From Chitinophagaceae bacterium (GTDB lineage: Bacteria; Bacteroidota; Bacteroidia; Chitinophagales; Chitinophagaceae), in contig JAACZQ010000060.1 of assembly GCA_009996675.1 (NCBI GenBank), positions 1 to 34,669 on the forward strand: a DNA stretch of 34,669 bases. Reading direction: 5' to 3'. This document shows, one piece after another, positions 1 through 10,225 of the stretch; the stretch's first letter is position 1; each line of letters starts with the position of its first letter. The notes under the pieces were generated by a model. The model searched no databases, was not told the DNA's origin, and was given only the letters and a program-made list of their open reading frames with translations. Both the position numbers and the translations under genes were made by a program.

Positions 1-1
1 A

Positions 2-94
2 GTGATCAACTGCCAGACCATTCATATTGAAGACGATGCCAGCATAGACATTAATACTGATGGCGGGGCGAAGCTGAATGTACTGGAAGATTGA
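2..94 (+). CDS. C-terminal fragment of an unidentified protein (5' end outside window)
   Basis: An open frame runs from the window edge to a TGA at 92-94 and encodes the last 30 residues, ending in LNVLED. The piece holds an alternating beta-strand pattern (QTIHIEDDASIDINTDGG). This loosely resembles the end of YegS/diacylglycerol-kinase-like lipid kinases, whose last strands carry a similar 'nnDG' turn, but the fragment is too short to assign. It is on the same strand as the following FKBP gene, 56 nt away. Confidence 0.4.
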   Translation: MINCQTIHIEDDASIDINTDGGAKLNVLED

Positions 95-150
95 TCGGGT
101 TTTAACAGCCAAATGCTGCAAAATCCGGACTATGTTATACCTTTAATATC

Positions 151-867
151 ATGTGCAAAACCCTTAAATCCCTGGTTGCAATTAGTGCAGTCTGCCTGAT
201 ACTGGTAGGTTCAGTCCAGGCACAAAAAACAAATACCAAACCGGTAAGTACTCCAGCCGTAACCAAGCTGGGGAATATGAATGATACCCTTCAATATGCT
301 ATTGGGGCGTTTCTGGCGCAATGGGTAAACAATCAGGGCTTCCTGATCAACAATCCAAGCTTGTTTATCAAGGGCATGGATGATGTATTTCTCAACAAGC
401 CCAGACTGGTGGCCGATTCGGTCATAGCACCGCTGATCACGGCCTACCAGCAGATTACTTCCCGTGACCGGGCACTCAAACTGGAACAGCAATTGTTTAC
501 CAATATCAAGCAGCGCCCGGGGCTGGGTATTTTGCCCAATGGGGTTCATTATTTCATATTAAAAAGCAGTCAGGGGCTTCGTCCGGTTTATACCGATACG
601 GTTACCATACACCTGAAGGGGACCCTCGCCGACGGGACGCCTTTTGAGGATACCTATAATAAAAAACCGATGGTGACAGCCGTTAATGAGCTGATTCCCG
701 GGGTGGCAGAAGCCATCCAATTGATGACGGTGGGAGCTAAGTGGCAATTATATATACCGGCAGCATTGGCATTTGCTGATAAGGGAACGGCTGTGATCCC
801 TCCCAATAGCGCTCTGGTGCTGGAGGTAGAGTTGCTGGAAATACGCAAACCTGCAGTAACAAAATAA
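151..867 (+). CDS. Exported FKBP-type peptidyl-prolyl isomerase, paralog 1
   Basis: This 238-residue protein has a signal peptide (residues 1-25, ending SVQAQ), a helical FKBP_N dimerisation-like region (about 44-125, with TLQYAIG and FIKGMDD) and a C-terminal FKBP domain (about 145-232). The family catalyses cis-trans isomerisation of X-Pro bonds or acts as a chaperone, here probably in the periplasm. The fold landmarks GTLADGTPFEDT, IPGVAEAI and IPPNSALVLEVELL are present. Pocket positions have drifted: the usual Trp after 'IPG' is missing and the usual 'LAYG' reads LAFADKG, so activity may be low. It is followed 72 nt later by a paralog. A TAccTTTA box (138-145) lies only five bases before the ATG. 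No good SD is present. Confidence 0.88.
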   Translation: MCKTLKSLVAISAVCLILVGSVQAQKTNTKPVSTPAVTKLGNMNDTLQYAIGAFLAQWVNNQGFLINNPSLFIKGMDDVFLNKPRLVADSVIAPLITAYQQITSRDRALKLEQQLFTNIKQRPGLGILPNGVHYFILKSSQGLRPVYTDTVTIHLKGTLADGTPFEDTYNKKPMVTAVNELIPGVAEAIQLMTVGAKWQLYIPAALAFADKGTAVIPPNSALVLEVELLEIRKPAVTK

Positions 868-887
868 AGGCTTAAATAAATATTAAA

Positions 888-921
888 TTGATTTAATATT
901 TAAACTCTTTTAATAACTTTA
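888..921 (+). promoter_or_regulatory. Probable promoter of FKBP paralog 2
   Basis: TTG (888-890), 23 nt, then TAacTTTA (914-921) fits the Bacteroidota TTG/TAnnTTTG pattern except for the last base. The ATG follows 18 nt later. The surrounding sequence is very AT-rich, which raises the chance of a random match. Confidence 0.4.
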
Positions 922-939
922 CGAAAATTGATAAGACCC

Positions 940-1629
940 ATGAAAAAATTAATACTAGCTCCCGTTGCATTACTGGTGCTTTGTACAACCGTTTTTGCAC
1001 AGAAACCTGATGCCAAACAGGCTGCAGCACAGAAAGCTTATATGGACACCCTTCAATACGCCCTGGGTGTTTACCTGATGAAGTCATTAAAAGATAATGG
1101 CATGACCATCAGCAACCCGGCCATGCTAAAAAAAGGCATGGATGATTATAATGCGAAAGCCAAGTTGATGGTAGCAGAAGCCAGCATTGAGCCAAGGATT
1201 GCTGCTTACCAGAGTTTGTTGAAAGACGGACAGGGTAAGATCATGGAAGACATGCTGTTTAATTTACTGAAAAAGCAACCTGGTGTTTTGGTCATGGGTA
1301 ATGGTGTACATATTGCCGTTGTGAAAAACGGACAAGGACGTAGACCTGATTTGGTGGATACCGTGGTGATGAATGTGGTGGGTACACTGGCAGACGGGAC
1401 TAAATTCATTGATTCACAAAAAGACAATTCATCGTTCATGATTCTCGTGAACCAGTTGGTTCCAGGTTTACAGGGGGCGGTGATGGAAATGCGGGAGGGA
1501 GCAGTTTGGCGCATTTTTGTACCCGCAGCGCTGGGGTATGGTGCGGCTGGCAATGGCAGTTCGGTACCGCCCAATTCTCCTTTAATTTATGATGTGGCAT
1601 TGGTGTCTGTACGTGTTGCCAAGCATTAA
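940..1629 (+). CDS. Exported FKBP-type peptidyl-prolyl isomerase, paralog 2
   Basis: This 229-residue protein has a signal peptide (1-20, ending TTVFA), an FKBP_N-like helical region (about 35-110) and an FKBP domain (about 138-226, with GTLADGTKF, LVPGLQGAVMEM, PAALGYG and VPPNSPLIYDVAL). It keeps the 'LGYG' element that paralog 1 has lost, but also lacks the Trp after 'PG'. The ATG at 940 is chosen over an in-frame TTG at 928 because it places MKK at the start of a normal signal peptide. Paralog 1 shares the same architecture and landmarks (MDTLQYA, GMDD, NGVH), so the pair arose by tandem duplication. The predicted location is periplasm or envelope. Confidence 0.88.
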   Translation: MKKLILAPVALLVLCTTVFAQKPDAKQAAAQKAYMDTLQYALGVYLMKSLKDNGMTISNPAMLKKGMDDYNAKAKLMVAEASIEPRIAAYQSLLKDGQGKIMEDMLFNLLKKQPGVLVMGNGVHIAVVKNGQGRRPDLVDTVVMNVVGTLADGTKFIDSQKDNSSFMILVNQLVPGLQGAVMEMREGAVWRIFVPAALGYGAAGNGSSVPPNSPLIYDVALVSVRVAKH

Positions 1630-1700
1630 ATCTGGTATCCCGTTTTCGGGGAATCACCGATTTATTTCAACAATTTATTGATTATCAATTGTTTAATAAA

Positions 1701-1729
1701 GCCCTGGTAATTTATTACCGGGGCTTCTT
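1701..1729 (+). terminator. Terminator after the FKBP pair
   Basis: A 10-bp stem GCCCTGGTAA / TTACCGGGGC (one T-G wobble, 4-nt loop) is followed by a short T-rich run. It separates the FKBP genes from fusA. Confidence 0.65.
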
Positions 1730-1780
1730 GCTGGGGATAATTTAATCTCGGTCAAATATTCGTGAAATAGGGATAATTGC

Positions 1781-1788
1781 TACCTTTG
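1781..1788 (+). promoter_or_regulatory. -7 box of the fusA promoter
   Basis: TAccTTTG matches the Bacteroidota -7 element exactly and lies between a terminator and fusA, 58 nt before the ATG. I see no convincing TTG at the expected upstream distance. Confidence 0.5.
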
Positions 1789-1846
1789 CCGCCTCGAAAA
1801 TGGGGGAGTGTATCCCCTTCAAAACATTCAAAACAAGCACACATTT

Positions 1847-3997
<2,151 letters not shown>

Positions 3998-4027
3998 TCG
4001 ATCTGAAAGGATAGATGCTACTATACC

Positions 4028-4063
4028 AGAAGCCCCTCCACTGATAGTGAGAGGGGCTTCTTC
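4028..4063. terminator. Bidirectional terminator between fusA and the convergent ligase gene
   Basis: The 11-bp stem AGAAGCCCCTC / GAGGGGCTTCT (4028-4038 with 4051-4061) is extended by CACT/AGTG around a GAT loop. It lies between the convergent ends of fusA and the minus-strand gene. T/A tracts are modest on both sides. Confidence 0.75.
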
Positions 4064-4082
4064 GTGCTGGTTATAACCAGTG

Positions 4083-6548
4083 CTATTTGCAATAGGTATT
4101 GATCATATTGTCGGCACCAACATATCCTTTCTGTCTGGCCAGTTGCAAGGACTGACAACCGGCTTCTTTCTGACCCAGGTTGATCTGACAAATACCACGG
4201 AAGAATTCTGACTTGCCATCCGTTGTGATTTTCAGTGCAATGACTTTATTGAAATAGATCAATGCCTTATTATAGTCCTTCAGGTTAAAATAGCTCACAC
4301 CTGCGTTTTCATAAATACTGTAGCTGAAAGCACTGATGGAAGCTGCTTTGACAAATTTTGATGCGGCAGTGGCAAAATCACCCTTACCAAAAGCAGCTAC
4401 GCCTTCATTGTAAATAGCGGTAGCCCTGTTAATATCATCCTGACTGCTTACAGGAAGTCCGGATACACTATTGGGTAGATTCGTTAGTATCTCGGTTCTT
4501 CGCTTTAATAATTCCTGGTAAAGCGTATTGGAAGCTTCGGTACCAGCAGGGGGCTTAAACAATTTCAATGCACTATCTGCCATGGCCAGCAGTTTGGGCG
4601 TACCGCGGCGTTGCGCATTGAGCATGCCCATCAGGTAAAGGTTCCAGGCAAAGGGCTCATTGCGGTAGCCGCTGTAAAGCTTAAATGCTTTTTCAATAGC
4701 AGTAGTGTCAAAGCGCCTGGACTGCACAGCTATAAAAGTCTGGTAATAGGTATTGGCCCTGGGACGATTATAAAATGCTTTGGTGGCATACACATTTGCA
4801 CTGTCGTATTGCTGCAGGATGAAATAAATATTAGCGGTCAGAAATTCACTGTAGTAGATATAGGGATTGGCGGGGATACCGGCCCGTAACATTTTCAGGG
4901 CTGTATCGTACTGTTTGTTTTCATAATAATAACGGCCCAGGATGGAAATAATGGGTTGGGAAGAAGAAGTGAGGTTGGGAATGGAAGTGGAAATATTTTT
5001 TACTTCATCCAGCGGTATTTGTAGCGGCTCATTATTCAGGTCGGGCACAATTTTCATCTGACTGCGAAGCGACTGGTAGGTCAGATTAGTGATATAGGCA
5101 GTAGGTATCAACAGCAGTATACAGATCAGTCCGTACAACGGTTGTGTGAAACCGGAAACATTGCGTTTATCGCTTGATTCGCCGGCATGCGCCATCAAAT
5201 AGGTTCCCAGGTTAAAAGCAGTGACCAATGCAAAAAACACTTGCATGATGGGGCGTTCAATGGGGAAGTTCAGGGACGAATCCACGGCATAGGATAAAAC
5301 GGCCATAAACGAGAAAACCGATATCCATTTGACCGACTCATCTGCTTTCGAGCGCCAGGTTTTTATGGTGCAGATCAGCAGGCAAACAAAAAGCGATAGA
5401 TAGAGCAAACCACCAACGATGCCCAGTTCGGCAAAATATTCCAGGAAGTCGTTGTGGGCATGAGCGGGAACATTGAGGTCATTGATATATTCTTTCTCGT
5501 AGGGGATGGAAGCCAGTTTCCAGTTACCGTAGCCGCAGCCCATCATGGGGTGCTCTTTGATATAGGCGAATGCATGTTTCCAGAGTGTAAAACGGTAGCT
5601 GGAATTATCTTGTGTAAGCGAAATGGAGCTGATACGGCTGCCAATATCACTAAAACTGCTGGTAGATTTTTCTTGGTAAAGATTTGCCTGCGCAAAAACC
5701 GATTTGGCAAGGAAGAAACCAGCAATCAGTGGAACGATGATATAGGCTGCTTGGTATAAAAATAGTTCTGTTTTCTTCGATTTGCGGAATTGGATAAAAC
5801 AGAAAAGCAGAAAACATGTAGTGATCAGAAACACACTTACAAATGAAGCCCTGGCACTGGAAAGAAAAATGGTGGTTATTCCTAATGTAAGGCTAGATAA
5901 ATGAAAGATTCGTTCTGCTGTTTTGGCTTGTAATAAGCAGTATAATACAAAAGGTACTTTGATGGCCAGGCTTGCAGCAAATATGTTTTTATTACCAGTC
6001 TGACCATTAAGTTGGATTATCAATTGGCCTAAAGGAACGTTATCTATTTCATTAAAAAAATCCCGGAAATACAACAGTGACTCTATAAAAAGAACACCCG
6101 ATAAAAGGAATGCGATGTTCCGGAATATGGGCAGATGGTTTTTAAAAAGGATTGAAATATTAAAAAAAGCGATAACAGTAGCGGTGAAGCGCACAAAACA
6201 TACCCAGGATTCAACTGGGTTGATGGCGAAAAAAATGGAAAAAGCTGCCCAGATATATAAGGCCAGGTATAGTTTGGTGTAATTATTCCGGAATATATAT
6301 GTTATTTTTTCTCCATAAGAAGAGCGTCTGGCCAGAATATAGCATACGACCAGCAGGTCTATCAGGCTGATGTAGAGCCATTGAGCCCCCATCACATCAA
6401 TTCCCCCCAGATTGGGTATAAAATGTACTGCCAGGTATAGGCACAGTAGCAGGGAATTTATCCAATTGTAGCTATTATTATTTGTATAAACCTTATTATC
6501 AGGTTTTTGTATTGAATTTTGCTGATTTGTTGATTTCTTTCTGGTCAT
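4083..6548 (-). CDS. O-antigen ligase-like polytopic membrane protein with C-terminal TPR repeats
   Basis: This 821-residue protein has about a dozen hydrophobic segments in its first ~460 residues. A Wzy_C/O-antigen-ligase signature covers SSYRFTLWKHAFAYI, HPMMGCGYGNW and, after a periplasmic loop, HAHNDFLEYFAELGIVGG. The C-terminal ~300 residues are TPR-like (for example YYENKQYDTALKMLRAGI, AGVSYFNLKDYNKALIYFNK). Wzy/WaaL relatives polymerise or ligate surface glycans on the periplasmic face. Some members instead transfer glycans to proteins, and the TPR tail recalls those, but the substrate cannot be told from sequence. It lies alone on the minus strand between fusA and rpsJ. Its first third (about 5750-6548) is visibly more AT-rich than the genes around it, which may indicate transfer or weak codon selection. 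Confidence 0.85.
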   Translation of the reverse strand: MTRKKSTNQQNSIQKPDNKVYTNNNSYNWINSLLLCLYLAVHFIPNLGGIDVMGAQWLYISLIDLLVVCYILARRSSYGEKITYIFRNNYTKLYLALYIWAAFSIFFAINPVESWVCFVRFTATVIAFFNISILFKNHLPIFRNIAFLLSGVLFIESLLYFRDFFNEIDNVPLGQLIIQLNGQTGNKNIFAASLAIKVPFVLYCLLQAKTAERIFHLSSLTLGITTIFLSSARASFVSVFLITTCFLLFCFIQFRKSKKTELFLYQAAYIIVPLIAGFFLAKSVFAQANLYQEKSTSSFSDIGSRISSISLTQDNSSYRFTLWKHAFAYIKEHPMMGCGYGNWKLASIPYEKEYINDLNVPAHAHNDFLEYFAELGIVGGLLYLSLFVCLLICTIKTWRSKADESVKWISVFSFMAVLSYAVDSSLNFPIERPIMQVFFALVTAFNLGTYLMAHAGESSDKRNVSGFTQPLYGLICILLLIPTAYITNLTYQSLRSQMKIVPDLNNEPLQIPLDEVKNISTSIPNLTSSSQPIISILGRYYYENKQYDTALKMLRAGIPANPYIYYSEFLTANIYFILQQYDSANVYATKAFYNRPRANTYYQTFIAVQSRRFDTTAIEKAFKLYSGYRNEPFAWNLYLMGMLNAQRRGTPKLLAMADSALKLFKPPAGTEASNTLYQELLKRRTEILTNLPNSVSGLPVSSQDDINRATAIYNEGVAAFGKGDFATAASKFVKAASISAFSYSIYENAGVSYFNLKDYNKALIYFNKVIALKITTDGKSEFFRGICQINLGQKEAGCQSLQLARQKGYVGADNMINTYCK

Positions 6549-6695
6549 ACAATGCGGCTTGCCGTGAAATTAAATGATTTTCAGATAATTAGGGTAGGGG
6601 CGAGGGGTGTATATACTTTTTAATGCAATTTTGAACCTTCTTGGTTAGGAAAGGGCTTATTTTGAAGAATTCCTGCAAAATTCTTGTGAAATTTC

Positions 6696-6726
6696 TTGAC
6701 CATTACAATAGAGTCCCCTACCTTTG
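6696..6726 (+). promoter_or_regulatory. Main promoter of the S10-spc operon
   Basis: TTG (6696-6698) and an exact TAccTTTG box (6719-6726) are separated by 20 nt, the textbook Bacteroidota sigma-A arrangement. The rpsJ ATG lies 30 nt downstream. This is the clearest promoter in the window. Confidence 0.75.
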
Positions 6727-6756
6727 CAACCCCAATGAGAAAATTGGGTTTCGACT

Positions 6757-7062
6757 ATGTCTCAACGAATCAGAATCAAATTGCAATCTTACGATCACAA
6801 TCTGGTAGACAAATCTGCCGAGAAAATCGTAAAAACTGTACGCAGTACAGGTGCCGTAGTAACTGGTCCAATTCCCTTGCCTACACACAAGAGAATTTTC
6901 ACTGTACTGCGTTCACCCCACGTGAATAAGAAGAGCCGTGAGCAGTTCCAGCTGGCAACACATAAGCGTTTGCTGGACATCTATACGTCTTCTTCCAGAA
7001 CGGTTGATGCGTTGAGCAAATTGGATCTGCCCTCTGGTGTTGAGGTTGAGATCAAGGCCTGA
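6757..7062 (+). CDS. rpsJ: 30S ribosomal protein S10
   Basis: S10, 101 residues, has the family start [14 protein letters not shown] and the conserved core [20 protein letters not shown]. It sits in the 30S head and also partners NusB in antitermination. It is first in the operon, 30 nt from the promoter. No Shine-Dalgarno precedes the ATG. An unusually long gap (373 nt) separates it from rplC. Confidence 0.97.
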   Translation: MSQRIRIKLQSYDHNLVDKSAEKIVKTVRSTGAVVTGPIPLPTHKRIFTVLRSPHVNKKSREQFQLATHKRLLDIYTSSSRTVDALSKLDLPSGVEVEIKA

Positions 7063-7074
7063 TAAATTGGCGAT

Positions 7075-7102
7075 GAGCTACGGGCTATGAGCCGCGAGCA
7101 AG
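7075..7102 (+). repeat. Heptamer repeat block, nAGCnnn family (4 units)
   Basis: Four consecutive 7-mers, GAGCTAC, GGGCTAT, GAGCCGC and GAGCAAG, share a core GC at the same phase. The block starts 13 nt after the rpsJ stop. The same theme recurs at 12244, 12619, 13104 and 13150. Confidence 0.6.
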
Positions 7103-7192
7103 AAGTTCTTATAAACGAATTTTCACCTGCCAACTCTCCGCTAAGGCGTAGAAGAAAGCAGCTCTGAATAAATAAACGGTCTGAGGTTTAGG

Positions 7193-7224
7193 TTTTCAAT
7201 CAGAAAATCGAAAAATCAAAGATC
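7193..7224 (+). repeat. Octamer-phased A/T repeat
   Basis: TTTTCAAT, CAGAAAAT, CGAAAAAT and CAAAGATC follow one another at an 8-nt period. The units are degenerate and the composition is simple, so this block is weaker evidence than the one at 11467-11579. Confidence 0.35.
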
Positions 7225-7374
7225 ATACATATAAACAGGCCCTTCGAGGTTTGTTTACTTCCGGTACTTCCAACGACCACCGAAGCCTTGGCAAAGGTGG
7301 TTAGCTAAAAGCAACCCTCCTTCGCAAAAGCTACGGCGGGTAAAGGGAAAAGGTCGGCAGCGAACAAGGATTGA

Positions 7375-7431
7375 ATTCCGGAACATCATCTCCGGAATGT
7401 CCTCAACAACCTTGCGGGGCATAAACCGCAA
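7375..7431 (+). promoter_or_regulatory. Two hairpins in the rplC leader
   Basis: A perfect 8-bp inverted repeat, ATTCCGGA / TCCGGAAT (7375-7382 and 7391-7398), is followed by a perfect 6-bp one, TTGCGG / CCGCAA (7412-7417 and 7426-7431). The second ends four bases before the rplC ATG and so could mask the start. The position is suitable for autogenous control by L3 or L4; that role is inference. Confidence 0.4.
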
Positions 7432-7435
7432 AAAG

Positions 7436-8053
7436 ATGAAAGGTATTATTGGTAAAAAAATCGGGATGACCAGCATCTTCTCTTCCGATGGCAAGCAGAC
7501 CGCCTGCACCATCATTGAAGCTGGTCCTTGTACCGTAACACAGGTGAAAACCCAGGAGACTGATGGTTACACCGCACTGCAATTGGCATTTGGCGACAAA
7601 AAAGAAAAACACTCCACTAAAGCCGAGCTGAATCACTACGCAAAAGCTCAGACCGCCGCCAAAAAATTCGTTAAAGAATTCCGCAATTATTCCATAGAGA
7701 AAGCGCTGGGAGAAACCGTAACTGTAGACATTTTCGCTGAAGGCGATAAAGTTGAAGTTGTGGGTACTACCAAGGGTAAGGGTTTTCAGGGTGTTGTAAA
7801 GCGCCATGGATTCTCTGGTGTGGGTGAGCAATCACACGGTCAGCATGACCGTCAGCGTGCTCCCGGTTCTATTGGTGGTTCTTCTTATCCTTCCCGTGTA
7901 TTCAAAGGTATGAGAATGGCCGGCCGTATGGGTGGCGACAGGGTTAAAATGAAAGGCCTGAAAGTGGTTAAGATTTTCCCTGAGAAAAACTATATCCTGA
8001 TCAGCGGTTCTGTTCCTGGTCATAACGGTTCTATCGTTTTAATCCAGAAGTAA
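7436..8053 (+). CDS. rplC: 50S ribosomal protein L3
   Basis: L3, 205 residues, binds 23S rRNA near the peptidyl-transferase centre and is an early assembly protein. The start [15 protein letters not shown] is the family start; an in-frame ATG at 7397 would add 13 residues and lies inside a hairpin arm. The conserved loop [14 protein letters not shown] and [23 protein letters not shown] are present. It follows a long structured leader. Confidence 0.97.
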   Translation: MKGIIGKKIGMTSIFSSDGKQTACTIIEAGPCTVTQVKTQETDGYTALQLAFGDKKEKHSTKAELNHYAKAQTAAKKFVKEFRNYSIEKALGETVTVDIFAEGDKVEVVGTTKGKGFQGVVKRHGFSGVGEQSHGQHDRQRAPGSIGGSSYPSRVFKGMRMAGRMGGDRVKMKGLKVVKIFPEKNYILISGSVPGHNGSIVLIQK

Positions 8054-8075
8054 TCACATTTTAATTGAATCGATC

Positions 8076-8708
8076 ATGCAAGTAGATGTATTAAACATAA
8101 AAGGACAGAAGACCGGCAGAACGGTTGAATTACCGGCAGAGGTTTTCGGTATCGAGCCAAATGATCATGTGATCTACCTGGCTGTAAAACAGTACCTGGC
8201 TGCTGCTCGTCAGGGTACACACAAAGTTAAAACCCGTGCCGAAGTAAAAGGTGCCAGCCGTAAGCTGCACAAGCAAAAAGGTACTGGTGGTTCCCGTAAG
8301 GGTAATATCCGTAACCCTTTGTATAAGGGTGGTGGTACCATCTTCGGACCCAAACCTCATGCTTACGATTTCAAACTGAACCGTAAAGTGAAGGATCTGG
8401 CTAAGATTTCTGCACTGAGCTATAAGGCAAAAGAGAATGCCATTGTGGTACTGGAAGATATTCAATTGGATGCTCCCAAAACCAAGCAGGTGGTTGAGGT
8501 AATCAAGAACCTGAACCTGTCCAGCAAGAAAACACTGGTTGTGCTGCCTGAGTACAATGATAACCTGTACCTGAGCACCCGTAATGTACCCAATGTTGCC
8601 AGCACACTGTTGGCGGACATCAATACTTACGAGATTATGAATGCCGATGTACTGGTAATAACTGAAAATACAGCCAAGATCTTCTCTGATGAAGAGGCCG
8701 TAGCATAA
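8076..8708 (+). CDS. rplD: 50S ribosomal protein L4
   Basis: L4, 210 residues, lines the nascent-peptide exit tunnel. The tunnel-loop region KQKGTGGSRKGNIRNPLYKGG and the GPKPHAYDFKLNRKVK segment are typical. In E. coli L4 represses the S10 operon through the leader upstream of rpsJ; here the long leader is upstream of rplC instead. It is 22 nt downstream of rplC without an SD. Confidence 0.97.
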   Translation: MQVDVLNIKGQKTGRTVELPAEVFGIEPNDHVIYLAVKQYLAAARQGTHKVKTRAEVKGASRKLHKQKGTGGSRKGNIRNPLYKGGGTIFGPKPHAYDFKLNRKVKDLAKISALSYKAKENAIVVLEDIQLDAPKTKQVVEVIKNLNLSSKKTLVVLPEYNDNLYLSTRNVPNVASTLLADINTYEIMNADVLVITENTAKIFSDEEAVA

Positions 8709-8736
8709 AATTTAGAAACGTTTCAACTGAAATACA

Positions 8737-9036
8737 ATGAAACTGACCGAAGTATTGATCAAGCCTATTTTAACTGAGAAAGCGAACAGCCAGCAGGAAA
8801 AACTGCGTCGCTATGCTTTCAAAGTAAACCGTAAGGCGAATAAACTGGAGATCAAAAAAGCAATTGAAGAGTTCTATGGTGTAAGTGTGGTAGATGTAAA
8901 CACTGCTGTTGTTCCCGGTAAAAATAAAACCCGTTATACCAAAGCTGGTTTTATCCAGGGTATGAAGTCTGCCTATAAGAAGGCACTGGTAACAGTTGCT
9001 GAAGGCGAAACCATTGACCTGTACGCAAACATTTAA
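8737..9036 (+). CDS. rplW: 50S ribosomal protein L23
   Basis: L23, 99 residues, lies at the tunnel exit and is the docking site for trigger factor and SRP. The start KLTEVLIKPILTEKANSQQE, the YAFKVNRKANKLEIKKAIEEFYGV core and the VVPGKNKTRYTKAGF loop are typical. Its place between rplD and rplB is canonical. Confidence 0.97.
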   Translation: MKLTEVLIKPILTEKANSQQEKLRRYAFKVNRKANKLEIKKAIEEFYGVSVVDVNTAVVPGKNKTRYTKAGFIQGMKSAYKKALVTVAEGETIDLYANI

Positions 9037-9083
9037 TTTATAGTACGCGGAGCTGAGAATTCCGCATTTAAACAAAGAACGAA

Positions 9084-9923
9084 ATGGCACTTAAGAAGTA
9101 CAAACCGATGACCGCCGGCACCCGCTGGAGAATCGGTAATGCTTATGCTGAGATCACTACTAACAAGCCTGAGAAGAGCCTGTTGGAACCCCAGAAAAAG
9201 ACTGCTGGCCGTAACTCCCAGGGTCGTCGCGCGATGCGTTATATGGGTGGTGGAAGCAAGCAACACTATCGTATCATCGATTTCAAGCGTAACAAGAGAG
9301 ATATTGCAGCAACTGTAGTATCTATTGAATATGATCCCAACCGTACTGCATTCATCGCCCTGCTTCAGTATACTGATGGCGAGAAGCGTTACATCATTGC
9401 TCCCCAGGGTCTCCAGGTAGGTGCAACTGTAATTGCCGGTGATGAAGTAGCTCCTGAGATTGGTAATGCCCTGGTTATGAAAAATATGCCACTGGGTACC
9501 ATGATCCACAATATTGAGCTGCAGCCTGGTCAGGGTGGCAAGATGGCCCGTAGTGCGGGTTCATCAGCCCAGTTGGCTAACAAGGAAGAGAAGTATGCTG
9601 TATTGAAAATGCCTTCTGGCGAATTGCGTAAGGTATTGATCAACTGTTATGCTACTGTGGGTGTGGTTTCCAATAGCGACCATAACCTGGAAACAGCTGG
9701 TAAAGCAGGTAAGAATAGGTGGAAAGGTATTCGTCCCCGCGTTCGTGGTGTGGCAATGAACCCCGTAGATCACCCGATGGGTGGTGGTGAAGGTAAAGCT
9801 TCAGGTGGTCACCCCCGCAGCAGAACCGGTAAGTATGCAAAAGGTGAGAAAACCCGTACCAAAGGTAAGGGCAGCGATAAGCTGATCATCCAGCGCAGAG
9901 ACGGTAAAAAATTAGCCAAGTAA
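9084..9923 (+). CDS. rplB: 50S ribosomal protein L2
   Basis: L2, 279 residues, is needed for subunit association and peptidyl transfer. The conserved C-terminal block [13 protein letters not shown] contains the His before Pro that is universally kept, while the second His of the E. coli version is Met here. GRNSQGR and the basic tail are present. The ATG follows an A-rich stretch without an SD. Confidence 0.98.
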   Translation: MALKKYKPMTAGTRWRIGNAYAEITTNKPEKSLLEPQKKTAGRNSQGRRAMRYMGGGSKQHYRIIDFKRNKRDIAATVVSIEYDPNRTAFIALLQYTDGEKRYIIAPQGLQVGATVIAGDEVAPEIGNALVMKNMPLGTMIHNIELQPGQGGKMARSAGSSAQLANKEEKYAVLKMPSGELRKVLINCYATVGVVSNSDHNLETAGKAGKNRWKGIRPRVRGVAMNPVDHPMGGGEGKASGGHPRSRTGKYAKGEKTRTKGKGSDKLIIQRRDGKKLAK

Positions 9924-9953
9924 TTTTCAAATTTTTCAAATTAACTCATTACT

Positions 9954-10223
9954 ATGGGTCGTTCGATTAAAAAAGGTCCTTACGTTGATGCCAGCCTCGA
10001 AACCAAAGTGGTTGCCATGAACGACGGTAAAAGCAAGAAAGGTGTAATCAAAACCTGGAGCCGTCGCAGCACCATCACTCCTGATTTCGTAGGACACACA
10101 TTTGCTGTGCATAACGGAAACAAGTTCATACCTGTGTATGTAACAGAGTTTATGGTAGGCCATAAACTGGGTGAATTTGCTCCTACACGTAACTTCAAAG
10201 GACACGCCGGAACTAAAAAATAA
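9954..10223 (+). CDS. rpsS: 30S ribosomal protein S19
   Basis: S19, 89 residues, is in the 30S head near the A-site finger. [37 protein letters not shown] and [14 protein letters not shown] are diagnostic. The preceding 30-nt gap holds a TTTTCAAATTTTTCAAATT stretch. A long palindromic repeat follows before rplV. Confidence 0.97.
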   Translation: MGRSIKKGPYVDASLETKVVAMNDGKSKKGVIKTWSRRSTITPDFVGHTFAVHNGNKFIPVYVTEFMVGHKLGEFAPTRNFKGHAGTKK

Positions 10224-10225
10224 AA

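Larger units (their letters stand above)
7063..7435 (+). other. 373-nt non-coding gap between rpsJ and rplC
   Basis: No credible gene is present. In order it contains: a heptamer repeat block (7075-7102); an octamer-like A/T stretch (7193-7224); a GC-richer element with ACCACC/GGTGGT arms (7276-7281 and 7296-7301) followed by CCTCCTTCGCAAAAGCTACG, which looks like a dispersed palindromic repeat; and two perfect hairpins just before rplC (7375-7398 and 7412-7431). This gap is normally very short in bacteria, so an inserted repeat cluster and/or an rplC leader is likely. Confidence 0.6.

Noticed and set aside
1808..1846. GTG-initiated extension of fusA
   Set aside because: The extra 13 residues have no EF-G similarity, and the ATG at 1847 gives the family N-terminus.
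4611..4889. Plus-strand open frame inside the ligase gene
   Set aside because: It is antisense to the TPR region and has no recognisable domain; the minus-strand gene accounts for the sequence.
7255..7515. Minus-strand open frame of 86 codons across the rpsJ-rplC gap
   Set aside because: It runs antisense through the start of rplC and the palindromic repeat; the translation has no family features and is explained by the repeat composition.
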